A stretch of DNA of 64,000 nt from Deltaproteobacteria bacterium (GCA_007693585.1 REDH01000050.1:1-64000), one strand, 5' to 3'. Positions 44,830 through 55,031 are shown, numbered from the stretch's first letter. The notes: generated by a model not told the origin, from the sequence alone. A program made the numbers and translations.

Positions 44830-46494
44830 TCAGTCGGACGATGGCTCCGCCGAGTCGTTTCCTTCGGCCACCGGCGTGTCTTGCGCCGGGACGACGGACC
44901 GTGCGAGCGCGTCGCCGTTGGCCTCTCGCGCCAGCTCCCGCAATACGCGCTCCCTGCTTGCGCGCTCCAGGTCCCTTCGGTGCTGGTCGGCGAAGAGGGC
45001 TTTCAGCAGGGAGAGCACCATGAGGAGCAGCAGCAGCAGGAAGGGCAGCGCCGCCGTGATCGACACGGTGCGCAGGGCGTCGAGCCCTCCGGAGTAGAGG
45101 AGGGCACCGGCGATGCCGGCCTGCAGGACGCCCCAGAGCATTCGGAGCCACCGAGGCGGGTTTCGCTGACCGTCGCTGGTGAACATGCCCAGCACGAAGG
45201 TGGCGCTGTCGGCGGAGGTGATGAGGAACGTGAGGATCAGCAGGACCGAGAGGAGGGCCAGAAGCGCTCCGAGGGGCAGCTGCTCCAGCGTGGCAAAGAG
45301 GGCGAGGCTGGTGTCGGTATCGACCGCCGCGGAGATGCCTCCCGTACCGAACAGCTCGCTGTGGAGGGCGGTGCCGCCGAAGATGAAGAACCAGATCGCG
45401 CTGACCACCGCGGGGACGAGCATGACACCGGTCACGAACTCCCGGATGGTGCGTCCGCGCGAGATCCGGGCGATGAACATTCCGACGAACGGGGCCCAGC
45501 TCAGTCCCCAGGCCCAGTAGAATACGGTCCAGGACGAGGCCCAGTCGCTGTCGTGCCAGGGACGCATCTGGAAGCTCATGTCGAGGACATTGGAGAAGTA
45601 GTCGCCAACCGCCGTGGTTCCCACGTTGAGGATGAAGAGCGTCGGTCCGGCGAGGAAGACGATCGCGGCGAGGAGCATGGCGATCCACATGTTGAGGTTG
45701 CTCAGCAGGAGGATGCCCTGATTGAGTCGGGTCGAAGCGCTCACGAGGAACAGCGCGGTGATCACGGCGATGATGACGAGCTGGGACCCGGGGCCGATGG
45801 GGACGCCCATGACCTCATGAAGGCCCCCGTTCATCTGCAGGATGCCGAAGCCGAGGGTGGTGGCGACGCCGAAGCTGGTCGCGAGCACGGCGGCCACATC
45901 GATGCTCCAGCCCATCCAGCCGTCAACACGATCTCCGAGGATCGGGCGGAATGCGGAGCTGATCAGCGCGGGCTGTCTGCGTCTGAAGCGCATGTAGGCG
46001 ATGGTCAGGGCGACGATGGAGTAGTTCGCCCACTGGTGGAGACCCCAGTGGAAGACGCTGTACTGAATGGCGAGCTGCGCCGCTTCGGGGCTGGAAGGCG
46101 AGGCGAGGTCGTGGGGGGGCGCGACGAAGTGCATGATCGGCTCGGCGACGCCCCAGAACACGAGCCCGACACCCATGCCGGCACTGAAGATCATGGCCAG
46201 CCAGCTCGCAAAGCCGTACTCCGGCGGATCATCGTCCGGTCCGAGCGTGATTTCTCCGAAACGGCTCAGGGCCAGCCAGATGAGCAACACGATGAAGCTG
46301 GCGGTGGCGAACAGGTAGAGCCAGCCGAAGTGACTGGTGGAGAACGCGAAGGCGGCCTCGCCGGCCGAACTCAGCCGTTGGGGTGCCGCGAAGGCTGCGA
46401 GGGCGAACGTGCCCACGAGGAGCATCGAAATCCAGAGCACCGGGGTGGTCGTCGAATCGACCGGGTCGGTTCGTGAACTGTTCGCGTTGGTCAT
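44830..46494 (-). CDS. BCCT-family compatible-solute transporter
   Basis: SAGMGVGLVFWGVAEPIMHF; WAWGLSWAPFVGMFIARISRGRTIREFV; 12-TM pattern. Confidence 0.95.
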   Translation of the reverse strand: MTNANSSRTDPVDSTTTPVLWISMLLVGTFALAAFAAPQRLSSAGEAAFAFSTSHFGWLYLFATASFIVLLIWLALSRFGEITLGPDDDPPEYGFASWLAMIFSAGMGVGLVFWGVAEPIMHFVAPPHDLASPSSPEAAQLAIQYSVFHWGLHQWANYSIVALTIAYMRFRRRQPALISSAFRPILGDRVDGWMGWSIDVAAVLATSFGVATTLGFGILQMNGGLHEVMGVPIGPGSQLVIIAVITALFLVSASTRLNQGILLLSNLNMWIAMLLAAIVFLAGPTLFILNVGTTAVGDYFSNVLDMSFQMRPWHDSDWASSWTVFYWAWGLSWAPFVGMFIARISRGRTIREFVTGVMLVPAVVSAIWFFIFGGTALHSELFGTGGISAAVDTDTSLALFATLEQLPLGALLALLSVLLILTFLITSADSATFVLGMFTSDGQRNPPRWLRMLWGVLQAGIAGALLYSGGLDALRTVSITAALPFLLLLLLMVLSLLKALFADQHRRDLERASRERVLRELAREANGDALARSVVPAQDTPVAEGNDSAEPSSD

Positions 46495-46683
46495 CGAGGG
46501 TCACCTCCTGGGCGGGCACCTGGAGCCGGTTTGCAGCATCCCATCCGCGTGCGCCGCTGTCCCTGATGCGGTACAGTGACCGCCGGTCCCGTGTCCAGCC
46601 TTGACCGGGGCGACGTCAGCGAGCCGACGGCTCTCGGGCATACCGCGTGCGCGGGTGAGTTTCGCCAGAGGAGACCAGCGAGA

Positions 46684-48201
46684 GTGCAGGAGTCCCCGTC
46701 CGATGCAGAGCCGCGCGGTGCGGTGTTGACGGGTGGGCGCGAGGCCTCGTCCGGAGCGATCCTTGCGCTCCTCTGTGGCATCGTCTTTCTCGCCGTGATC
46801 AATGGCACGATGGTGAACATCGCCCTTCCGTTCATCGGGCGCGAGTTCGGCGTCGGCGAGAGCGTCTATGCCTGGGTGGTCATCAGTTTCAGTCTGATGT
46901 TCGGGATCTTCAGCGCCGTCCATGGCCGGCTTGCCGACCTGTTCGGGGTCCGTAGGCTCTATCTGCTGGGCATGATGGTGCTCGGCCTCGCGTCCCTGCT
47001 CGTGGCCTTCGCACCGGACATCGTGACGCTGATCGGGATCCGGTTCGTGCAGGGGGCGGGGAGCGCGGCGATGCCTGCGCTGGGTCCGGTGATCGTGTCC
47101 CGGGTCATCCCACCGGAGCATCGTGGCGCAGCACTTGGTGTAATCCTGGGCAGCATCGGGGTCGCCGCAAGCATCGGGCCATTTCTGGGCGGCGTGGTGG
47201 TTCAGTTCTTCGGCTGGCGTGCGGTCTTCCTGTTGACGGCGACGGTGCTGCTCGCGGTGCCGGTAGCCTTTCGTGTTCTGCCGCGGCGACTGGACGAGGT
47301 GTCGAGCGACGAGCGCTTCGACCTGTCCGGTGCGCTTTTGCTCGGCGTGACCGCGGCTGTGCTGATGTTGAGCCTGACGGTGCTCGAGCGTTTCGGTGCG
47401 GGCTGGGAGTTCGGAGCGATGCTCGTGTTTGGCGTACTGGCCGGGGCAGGATTCCTGTTGCGGATCCATGTCGCCCGCAGCCCGTTCGTGCCTCCCTCCC
47501 TGTTTGGGGACCGTCGTTACGCGGCCATGCTGGGCTCGGGGTTCTGCCTGAACGCGACGCGGTTCGGTACGGTGGTGCTGGTTCCGGCGCTGCTTGTGGA
47601 AGTCCACGCGCTGGCCCCGATCTGGATTGGGGTGATCCTGTTGCCTGGCGCGCTCTGCATTGCTCTGCTCTCCCGTCGGGCAGGTCGTCTCTCGGACCGC
47701 ATGGGTTCGCGTCGTCCGGTCGTGGTCGGTGCGGTGGGCGTTCTGCTCGGCAACATGGTGACGGCTGCATCCGCGGGGGTGAGCGTCGTGGGCGTGGCGG
47801 TGGGAATGCTGCTCTACGGGCTCGGCTTCGCGTTCATGCAGTCCCCGCTGCTCAGCGCGACTTCGTGGATTGTCCCGAGGGCCTGGGCAGGAACGGGTAC
47901 TGGCCTGTACATGACCATCTTCTTTCTGGGGGGAGCGTTCGGCGTGTCCGTCTCGATGACGGCAGTCTCGCTGCAGGGCCCGGTGGCGACGAGCTGGCTG
48001 GGGATGAGCTGGCTGGAGGGTGGCGCGGCGTACTCCAACGCCATGCTGTGCCTTTCGCTGCTCTCGATCGTCCCGTTGCTCAGTGCGCGTTGTGTACCGG
48101 GGCGGGAAATGGTGGTGGTGCGCGGGGCGGTCTCTTCGGGTCCGGCGGCGGAGCGGTCAGGTCTGGTCCGCTCCGAGCCAGACGGTTCTGGGCGGCGCTG
48201 A
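46684..48201 (+). CDS. MFS transporter (DHA2-like, drug efflux type)
   Basis: FLAVINGTMVNIALPFIGREFGVGESVYAWVVISFSLMFGIFSAVHGRLADLFGVRRLY; many TM segments; GTG start proposed. Confidence 0.88.
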   Translation: MQESPSDAEPRGAVLTGGREASSGAILALLCGIVFLAVINGTMVNIALPFIGREFGVGESVYAWVVISFSLMFGIFSAVHGRLADLFGVRRLYLLGMMVLGLASLLVAFAPDIVTLIGIRFVQGAGSAAMPALGPVIVSRVIPPEHRGAALGVILGSIGVAASIGPFLGGVVVQFFGWRAVFLLTATVLLAVPVAFRVLPRRLDEVSSDERFDLSGALLLGVTAAVLMLSLTVLERFGAGWEFGAMLVFGVLAGAGFLLRIHVARSPFVPPSLFGDRRYAAMLGSGFCLNATRFGTVVLVPALLVEVHALAPIWIGVILLPGALCIALLSRRAGRLSDRMGSRRPVVVGAVGVLLGNMVTAASAGVSVVGVAVGMLLYGLGFAFMQSPLLSATSWIVPRAWAGTGTGLYMTIFFLGGAFGVSVSMTAVSLQGPVATSWLGMSWLEGGAAYSNAMLCLSLLSIVPLLSARCVPGREMVVVRGAVSSGPAAERSGLVRSEPDGSGRR

Positions 48202-48738
48202 CCAATCGGCCATGCGGTCGAGCAGGCGGCCCGGATCCCGATCGTGGAGCAGAAGGGAGCGGTGCTGCGGATCGATGAAGCCCTCTCCCGTCGCGTGATC
48301 GAGAAACCGGAGAAGGGGAACCCAGTAGTCGTCCACGTCGAGGAGTCCGCACGGGCGATCGTGGATCCCGAGCAGGAGCCAGGTGAGGGTCTCGAAGAGC
48401 TCCTCGAGGGTTCCGAGCCCGCCGGGCAGGGCGATGAACCCTTCGGACTGCTCGGCCATGGTCGCCTTGCGCTGATGCATGGTGTCCACGAGGACGAGCT
48501 GGGAGAGGGTACCCTCGGGGGGCTCCCGTCCGGTGAGACCTCGCGGGAGCACTCCGATGACCTCGCCCCCTCCGCGCCCGCACGCGCGGGCCAGCGCGCC
48601 CATCATGCCCCAGCTCGATCCGCCGTATACCAGTCGAATGCGGCGCGCGGCGAGCTCCCCGCCGAGGGCCTCGGCTTGCTGGATGAAGCGGGAGCGGCGA
48701 CCTTCCCGGGAGCCGCAGAACACGCAGACACTCTTCAT
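48157..48738 (-). CDS. LOG family protein (TIGR00730-type Rossmann fold)
   Basis: VCVFCGSREG; YGGSSWGMMGALA; PGGLGTLEELFETLTW. Confidence 0.93.
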   Translation of the reverse strand: MKSVCVFCGSREGRRSRFIQQAEALGGELAARRIRLVYGGSSWGMMGALARACGRGGGEVIGVLPRGLTGREPPEGTLSQLVLVDTMHQRKATMAEQSEGFIALPGGLGTLEELFETLTWLLLGIHDRPCGLLDVDDYWVPLLRFLDHATGEGFIDPQHRSLLLHDRDPGRLLDRMADWSAPPRTVWLGADQT

Positions 48739-48903
48739 GGCAGGCGTTCGTCAGAGGGTGGCAGGGCCGGCCCCCGTTTCCGGTGCGGGGTCCGTGCTGG
48801 TGGCTGTTGCCCTGTCCTCGTCGAACGCACAAGGGGCATGGTCCGGTGCACCGGCGGTTGGTGCCGAGGCCCGACGCGCTCGTCCGGGAGCGCTCGGTCC
48901 GGG

Positions 48904-49581
48904 TCAGCCGCGCGGCGCCTCGAGCTGGAGCCGAATGACGACCTCGGGCCGGATGAGGTCATTCGCCATGCCCGCATAGCTCACCCCGAAGTCCATTCGG
49001 TTGATCGAGAACTCGGCGTTCGCGTTGACGGCCTCGTCCGTGATGGTGACGGTGGCCGGGAACGAGATGCGCTGCGTCGTGCCGCGCATGGTGAGATCCC
49101 CCACGAGGACGTGTGTCGCCTCACCCTCGGCGCCTTCCCGGATCTCGGTGGTTCGGAACGCTGCGGTCGGGTGGTTCTCGACGTCGAAGAAGTCGTCGTT
49201 GCGGAGGTGTCCGGTGAGTCGATCGTCGTCGGACCAGATGCTGGTGGCGTCGATGGTGATGTCGATGGACGAGCGCGTGGGATGGGTGGGATGGAGGGTC
49301 AGGGTCCCCGAGAACTCGCGGAAGCCGCCGTCGTGGCTTCCGGTGACCTTGGAACCGACCCAGTCGATGCGGGAGTTCTCGTGAGAGATGGCGAGAACCT
49401 CTGGTTCGCCGGCCTCTTCCTCGGCGGGTTCGGCTCCTTCGTCGGCGGAGGGTTCGGCGGTTTCTGCCTCGGCCTCCTCGAGGGTGGCGGCAGGAACATC
49501 TCGAGCGGGATTGGGGCACGCGACAAGCAGGAGTGCTGCAGCAGCGAGGAAGTAGAGGAGGGTACGATTTGCGTTCTTCAT
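48904..49581 (-). CDS. YceI-family lipoprotein
   Basis: Lipobox LLLVAC; SRIDWVGSKVTGSHDGGFREFSGTLTL...SIWSDDDRLTGHLRNDDFFDVENHPTAAFRTTEI. Confidence 0.92.
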   Translation of the reverse strand: MKNANRTLLYFLAAAALLLVACPNPARDVPAATLEEAEAETAEPSADEGAEPAEEEAGEPEVLAISHENSRIDWVGSKVTGSHDGGFREFSGTLTLHPTHPTRSSIDITIDATSIWSDDDRLTGHLRNDDFFDVENHPTAAFRTTEIREGAEGEATHVLVGDLTMRGTTQRISFPATVTITDEAVNANAEFSINRMDFGVSYAGMANDLIRPEVVIRLQLEAPRG

Positions 49582-50115
49582 GGTGACTGTCCCGAGTCGT
49601 GGTGGAGAAGACGAACTCGGGTGATGCCCGAGTCCGTGGCCTGAACCCAAAGGATGCGCCGTGGGCGAGTCGGGTGCAATCGGTCGGTGGGGGAGGGATT
49701 GTTCCACCAGCGGGTCAACGGTGGGGACTGATTTCCCCGCGACTTGCCGAATCGCAGCGTGGCCCGCGTCGGCTTCGGTTCGACATTCGGCACGAGCGGT
49801 ACGTATCGTGCCGGACAACGTGTCATGGAGGAGATCGGACGCAGTGGGTGATGAGGTCTCGTGCGAGGAATTGTGCGCTTGGCCGAAAAATTGTTCACTC
49901 TCTGCCGTTCAGGGCACGTCTCTGGTCTTCGGTCCGGGTTGTGCTGATGGGTCTTGGAGTGATGTGGAAACGGGTGCTTGGGCACGCGCCGTGAGCTGCT
50001 TACCTGGCGTCCTGGACATTGGGAAGCGCGGAGATACCGGAGAATTGGAGGGTTGTACGTGTCGACTCAACGACGGAAAAGGTGCACTAGCGACGAGAAG
50101 GAGCCGCGAGGTGGT

Positions 50116-50478
50116 ATGGTGTCGTACGAGCATTGGCTTGTGGAACTGGGAAGAAACCTTCAGGGTCACAGGCAGCAGCGTGAATGGACGCAGGCTTCCG
50201 CAGCGGAGTGTTGCGGTCTGGATCTGAAGTACTATCAGGACGTGGAGTACGGTCGTCGGCCGGTCACGACCCGAACGCTGTTCCGGATCGCGGATGCGAT
50301 GGGCATCGACATCGCCGAGTTGGTTCCGTCGTCGGTCGTTCCGCTGCGTCGCGGACGCCGGTCGGTCATTCGTGAGTCCTCTCGTGGACGGGGGGCCGTG
50401 GCGCAGGGGGAGTCCAGTGAACGGGAGCGAGACGGGCAGCCCGCAGGCGGAGTCCTCATGGCCGAGGGCGGAGAGTAG
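50116..50478 (+). CDS. XRE-type helix-turn-helix regulator
   Basis: LGRNLQGHRQQREWTQASAAECCGLDLKYYQDVEYGRRPVTTRTLFRIADAMGIDIAELV. Confidence 0.85.
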   Translation: MVSYEHWLVELGRNLQGHRQQREWTQASAAECCGLDLKYYQDVEYGRRPVTTRTLFRIADAMGIDIAELVPSSVVPLRRGRRSVIRESSRGRGAVAQGESSERERDGQPAGGVLMAEGGE

Positions 50479-50512
50479 CACTTGGCCGGTAGGCTCATGG
50501 TCTGGTCTCCGG

Positions 50513-50896
50513 GTGGTCCTGCCCGTGCTGCTCTGCGCGCTGTTCGCGGTTCAGGGGTGCACGGAGAGCCCAGCGGAGTCGCCGGGTGTTTCCGGGGAAG
50601 GTTCGGGCTCCGGGGAGGCTCCCATGGCCGCGCTGAGGGAGGAGAGAGATCGGATCCTGGAGGCTCTCTGGGAGGAGTGGATGGACACCACAGTCCTGCA
50701 GGAGAGGGAGCCGGAGCGCCTCCGCAGGGCGAGAGTGTCGTTCGACAATCGTGTGCGGACGGCAGGGGCCGGTGAGCAGGTTCGCGCGTTGCCGGAGCCT
50801 GTTCGGTCGTTCTTTTCGAGGGAGGAGGTGGTTGACCGCGCACGTCGCGTGGTGGCGCTGGAGGAGCAGCTCCGCGGCGACGCTGCGGGTCGTTGA
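50513..50896 (+). CDS. Small predicted lipoprotein
   Basis: VVLPVLLCALFAVQGC signal/lipobox followed by helical domain; start uncertain (GTG 50513 proposed). Confidence 0.5.
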   Translation: MVLPVLLCALFAVQGCTESPAESPGVSGEGSGSGEAPMAALREERDRILEALWEEWMDTTVLQEREPERLRRARVSFDNRVRTAGAGEQVRALPEPVRSFFSREEVVDRARRVVALEEQLRGDAAGR

Positions 50897-50989
50897 CCGC
50901 TTCCGATGCAGCCCTTAGTTCCGGGCGCAACCACGGGCACTGTTCGAGTGCCTGAGTGCGAACCGTTCCCGGAAGAGAGGCTCAGCATC

Positions 50990-51253
50990 ATGAGACGTCA
51001 GATCGCGAAGTGCATCGAGGACATGATCAATCCGGCGGTGGCCAGTCACGGCGGTGCCGTCCATCTCGTCGACGTCCTGAACAACAATGTCTATCTTCGC
51101 CTGTCCGGAGGCTGTCAGGGCTGCGCGAGCAGCAGCGTGACGCTTCGCAACGGCATCGAGCGCCTCCTTCGCGAGGAGTTTCCCGACATTCGGGAGATCA
51201 TCGACGTGACGGATCATGAGGCAGGGGAGAACCCCTACTACAAGCGCGACTGA
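50990..51253 (+). CDS. NifU C-terminal domain (Nfu-type Fe-S scaffold)
   Basis: IAKCIEDMINPAVASHGGAVHLVDVLNNNVYLRLSGGCQGCASSSVTLRNGIERLLREEFPDI. Confidence 0.92.
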   Translation: MRRQIAKCIEDMINPAVASHGGAVHLVDVLNNNVYLRLSGGCQGCASSSVTLRNGIERLLREEFPDIREIIDVTDHEAGENPYYKRD

Positions 51254-51277
51254 GCCCCGGGGGCCCTGCGGGCTGCT

Positions 51278-53446
51278 TCAACGGTCGCGTCCGAGGGCGG
51301 CGTACGGGTCGATGATTTCGGCGACGCCGGTCTCGAAGTAGCGCTCCAGGAAGTGGTTCCATGCTTCGAGTCCGACCGGGTTGTCAGGAAGCCGCGCATG
51401 TCGGGTCGGGATCCAGCCGTCGTCGCGCTGGATCAGATCGAACTGGAGATAGCCGGCGGTCCCCCCACCGGGCAGGTTCCCGGACACGGTACGGGACTCG
51501 AGTACGGGCACGAGTCCGACCGGACGCAGGACTGGAGGGATGTGGGGCAGGTCGAGGGCTCTGGCCATGAGGACATTGGTCTCGTCGGGCACGACTTCGT
51601 CGTCGAGGCTCATGCCCTTGAGAATCTGGATTTCGGGTTCCTCGTCGAATCGGTTGGTGATGACGTGGGGTGCCCAGTTGCCGGGGTCGGCGCGCTCGAT
51701 GGCGGTCTGGAGGAGCGGGTAGATGGAGGCGTTGACGTCATCGCGGTTGCCCGCGCCAGCGTAGAGGAGGATCAGTCCGGAGAACTGGCTGTACTGGATG
51801 ATGTCCGTGATCCGGGCGCCTCCGATGGCGATGACGGCCACCCGGATGTCCTTCGCGAGCGCCAGGAATTCCGGGCCCATGATGCTGCCGAGCGACATGC
51901 CGATGAACGCGAAGTTGTCCTGTGCGAGGTCGGTGGCGCCGTCGTTGGATGCGTCGAGTCCGGTCGAGATGAGGGCGAGCAGTGCGAGCTTGTCGAGGGC
52001 GGCGGTTCGGAAGTTGTCCCGGAGCGAGCGGGCGTCGAGCAGCGCGCCTGCACCCCCGAATCCGAGGAACTGGAGCACCTGCTCCTCGTCGGACATGGAG
52101 GGATCGCCGGTGGGGTGGTCCCCGTGCAGGGGGGCGTCGACGGCGGCGACCGCGAGACCATAGGGGATGGTGTGCTCGGCGAGTCGCCGTGCTTCGTCCC
52201 GGCTGCTTCCGAGCCCGTGGCTGTAGATCGCGGTACGGTAGGGCGGTTCAAGTACGCGGCCGAGGGTGTCCTCGGCGCCCTCGAGCGGCAGATAGATCAC
52301 CACGGGCAGGTCATAGAAGCCGGGCGCCGAACCATCGGGGGTGAATTCGAGGTAGCCCAGGTCGTTGCGCCAGTTGCCGGCTCGGAGCGTGAGGCGGCAG
52401 GTCCGGTAGCGGTCCCCTGTCGTGCAGCCCGAGTGGTCGACGACCTCGTGCTGATGGTCGAGAATCGCAGTGGCGGTTCGTTGCGTGTCTTCGAAGATGG
52501 ACTGCGTGGTGAAGACGGTCATGGCCACGAGATCGTCGGCGTCGCGCACGACACCTGCCCGGATCATCGCCTGCAGCGCGGACTGGTAGCGGGGCACGAG
52601 GCGGTGGTGTGGTTCGGGCGCGTCTCCGGCGAGGAGGGCCCGGAGCCATGGCGAGGGTACGGCGGGTGTACCATCCACGCTCTGCAGTCCCGGACCGATG
52701 GCGAACACGGCCTGCCGCATCGGCGGGATCGGCAGCATCGGACGGATCATCACACGGGTGAAGCTCGGGGCAAGCAGAACGGCCTCGACGGGGAGCTCGT
52801 TCCACTCGCCGTCGTCCCCGAGCCATCCTGCGATGATCGCCGAGCCGGCTGCTTCGGGTGTTGGGCCGTCCTCCGCCTGAATGCCGTCGGGAGCGAGGCG
52901 TCGCGAGAAGCGGAAGAACCCGCCGGCCTGGGTTCCGAAGCCATCGAGCTCGTCGAGAACGTTGAACAGTTCGTTGACGTTGCGGTTTCTCCAGATGTTG
53001 CGATCCGGGTTGCTGGCGACGTCGAAGTGGAGCCTCAATCCGGTCAGCGACTCGGGATCGTCCCGGGTGAAGTGGTCGTCCGGGAAGCGGAGGATGGTGG
53101 TGTCCTCCGGGTCATGCATTCCGACCGGGGCGTCGCTGCAATCCTCCGGGCACGTTGTTGCATCCTCATGGGGTTCGCAGCTGCCGTTTCCGCAACTGAT
53201 CCTTCGCTCGACCAGGGTCTCCGTGCTGGTCATGCCCGGGTCGCGGGTGTCGGTGGACTCGCTGGTTCGAGGGTCGCCGGAACTGTCGTCCGGGGATGGA
53301 GACGACGATGGAGCGGAGGCGCAGCAGTCGTCGTCCGAGGAGCAGGCGGGGAGGAGCGCGAGGCTCAGGCCGAGAAGGGAGACGAGGATCGCGCCTGCGG
53401 GGGGCGCGTGGCGAATCGGGAGGCGTGCGGGCGAAGGCGTTCGCAT
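51278..53446 (-). CDS. Large secreted lipoprotein with alpha/beta-hydrolase domain
   Basis: Lipobox LLPAC; CGNGSCEPHEDATTCPEDC motif; YSHGLGSSRDEARRLAE; FIGMSLGSIMGPEFL. Confidence 0.75.
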   Translation of the reverse strand: MRTPSPARLPIRHAPPAGAILVSLLGLSLALLPACSSDDDCCASAPSSSPSPDDSSGDPRTSESTDTRDPGMTSTETLVERRISCGNGSCEPHEDATTCPEDCSDAPVGMHDPEDTTILRFPDDHFTRDDPESLTGLRLHFDVASNPDRNIWRNRNVNELFNVLDELDGFGTQAGGFFRFSRRLAPDGIQAEDGPTPEAAGSAIIAGWLGDDGEWNELPVEAVLLAPSFTRVMIRPMLPIPPMRQAVFAIGPGLQSVDGTPAVPSPWLRALLAGDAPEPHHRLVPRYQSALQAMIRAGVVRDADDLVAMTVFTTQSIFEDTQRTATAILDHQHEVVDHSGCTTGDRYRTCRLTLRAGNWRNDLGYLEFTPDGSAPGFYDLPVVIYLPLEGAEDTLGRVLEPPYRTAIYSHGLGSSRDEARRLAEHTIPYGLAVAAVDAPLHGDHPTGDPSMSDEEQVLQFLGFGGAGALLDARSLRDNFRTAALDKLALLALISTGLDASNDGATDLAQDNFAFIGMSLGSIMGPEFLALAKDIRVAVIAIGGARITDIIQYSQFSGLILLYAGAGNRDDVNASIYPLLQTAIERADPGNWAPHVITNRFDEEPEIQILKGMSLDDEVVPDETNVLMARALDLPHIPPVLRPVGLVPVLESRTVSGNLPGGGTAGYLQFDLIQRDDGWIPTRHARLPDNPVGLEAWNHFLERYFETGVAEIIDPYAALGRDR

Positions 53447-53635
53447 GGGAAGCTGTTCCGTGGTAGCAGCGTCGGGAGATGGGCCCGCGAGTGCGGAGCG
53501 AGTGTATCGATGACGAACCGCGCAGCACCTCGCGCGATGTTGCAGGGTAGCCGGCTTCGGCCCTCGACTGCAATGGCTCCTGCGACAGGGAGGCGTCGGA
53601 GAAGGTCATGACGTCAGGAATTGGAGGGAACGACG

Positions 53636-54970
53636 ATGGGTGACTGGTTTCTGGAAGCGGGTCGCAACCCGCTGATCTCGAAGGCTGTACGTGGGCTGTC
53701 GTTGCCGGTTTCCTTCCCTCCGGAGCTTCGGCGCGCAGACGGACCCTTTACGGAGTCGCCGCTGGCCGGGATGACCATCCGGACGACGGGTGGGCGCTGT
53801 CCGTTCATCGCGGGGGTCATCGAGGAGCTTGGGGCCCGGAACGACGATGGGTCGGGCGAACTGGACGGCCTGGTGTACGATGCCACGGGGATCATGTCGC
53901 CGGCCGGGTTGGACGCCCTGTTCGACGAGGTGCGGCCGGTCCTGCCACGGCTATCCACGGGAGGACGGATCCTGCTCCTCCATGAACCGACCGTGGACGC
54001 AGCGACGCCAGTGGAAGCCGCGGCCCGGTCCGCTCTGGACGGATTCGTGCGATCGCTGGCCAAGGAGCTGGGGCGCAAGGGAATCACGGTCAACCGCATC
54101 GAAGTGCAGCCCAAGGCCCGGAAGAGGCTGGCTCCCCTGCTCGCGTACCTCCTCGGAAATCGAGCATCCTTCGTGACCGGACAGCCATTCGAGGTCACGA
54201 CGCGCGCGAGAGAGCCCGCGGATGCCCCGCTGGTGCATCCCCTGTCGGGCAAGGTAGCGCTGGTCACCGGTGCCGCGCGGGGCATCGGTGCCGCGACCGC
54301 CATTCGTCTCGGAGCGGAAGGCGCACATGTGGTCTGTCTCGACCGAGACCAGGATCTCGAGCGCCTGCGAGACGTGGCGGAGAGTTGCGGAGGCTCGGTG
54401 CTTCCGGTCGACCTCATGGACGCGGATGCCTCCACCCGAATTCGGGAGCATCTGCACGGGTCCTTCGGCGGGGTGGACATCGTCGTGCACAATGCGGGCA
54501 TCACCCGGGACCGCACACTCGGGCGGATGAAGCCCGAGGAGTGGGATGCGGTGATGCGAATCAACCTGCGTGTCATCCTCGAGGTGACGGATACACTGCT
54601 GGACCGGACGCTGGCGAGCTACGGGCGCGTCATCGTGCTCTCGAGCGTTGGCGGGATCGCCGGCAACCCGGGACAGACGAACTACGCCGCGACCAAGGCT
54701 GCCCTGCGAGGGTGGGTGTCCGCCATGGCCGCGCAGCTCGGGCGCAGGGGAATCACGGTGAACGCCATCGCTCCGGGATTCATCGAGACGCGGATGACAG
54801 CGGAAATGCCTCCGGTCCCGCGAGAATTCGGCAGGCGCCTCTCCGCTCTCGGCCAGGGAGGTACCCCCCTGGATGTGGCGGAGGCCATCACGTTCCTGAG
54901 CACTCCCGGAGCGAGTGGCATCACGGGCCAGACGATACGCGTGTGCGGAGGGCTCTTCGTGGGGGCGTGA
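53636..54970 (+). CDS. FabG4-like 3-oxoacyl-ACP reductase (high-molecular-weight SDR)
   Basis: VALVTGAARGIGAATAIRLG; NAGITRDRTLGRM; NYAATKAALRGWV; degenerate N-terminal Rossmann-like half. Confidence 0.9.
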   Translation: MGDWFLEAGRNPLISKAVRGLSLPVSFPPELRRADGPFTESPLAGMTIRTTGGRCPFIAGVIEELGARNDDGSGELDGLVYDATGIMSPAGLDALFDEVRPVLPRLSTGGRILLLHEPTVDAATPVEAAARSALDGFVRSLAKELGRKGITVNRIEVQPKARKRLAPLLAYLLGNRASFVTGQPFEVTTRAREPADAPLVHPLSGKVALVTGAARGIGAATAIRLGAEGAHVVCLDRDQDLERLRDVAESCGGSVLPVDLMDADASTRIREHLHGSFGGVDIVVHNAGITRDRTLGRMKPEEWDAVMRINLRVILEVTDTLLDRTLASYGRVIVLSSVGGIAGNPGQTNYAATKAALRGWVSAMAAQLGRRGITVNAIAPGFIETRMTAEMPPVPREFGRRLSALGQGGTPLDVAEAITFLSTPGASGITGQTIRVCGGLFVGA

Positions 54971-55031
54971 CCTTGTGCAGCCGTTCCGGTGACAGAACAC
55001 CGGAAAGATGTTCGTTCCTGCAGGGACGTCG

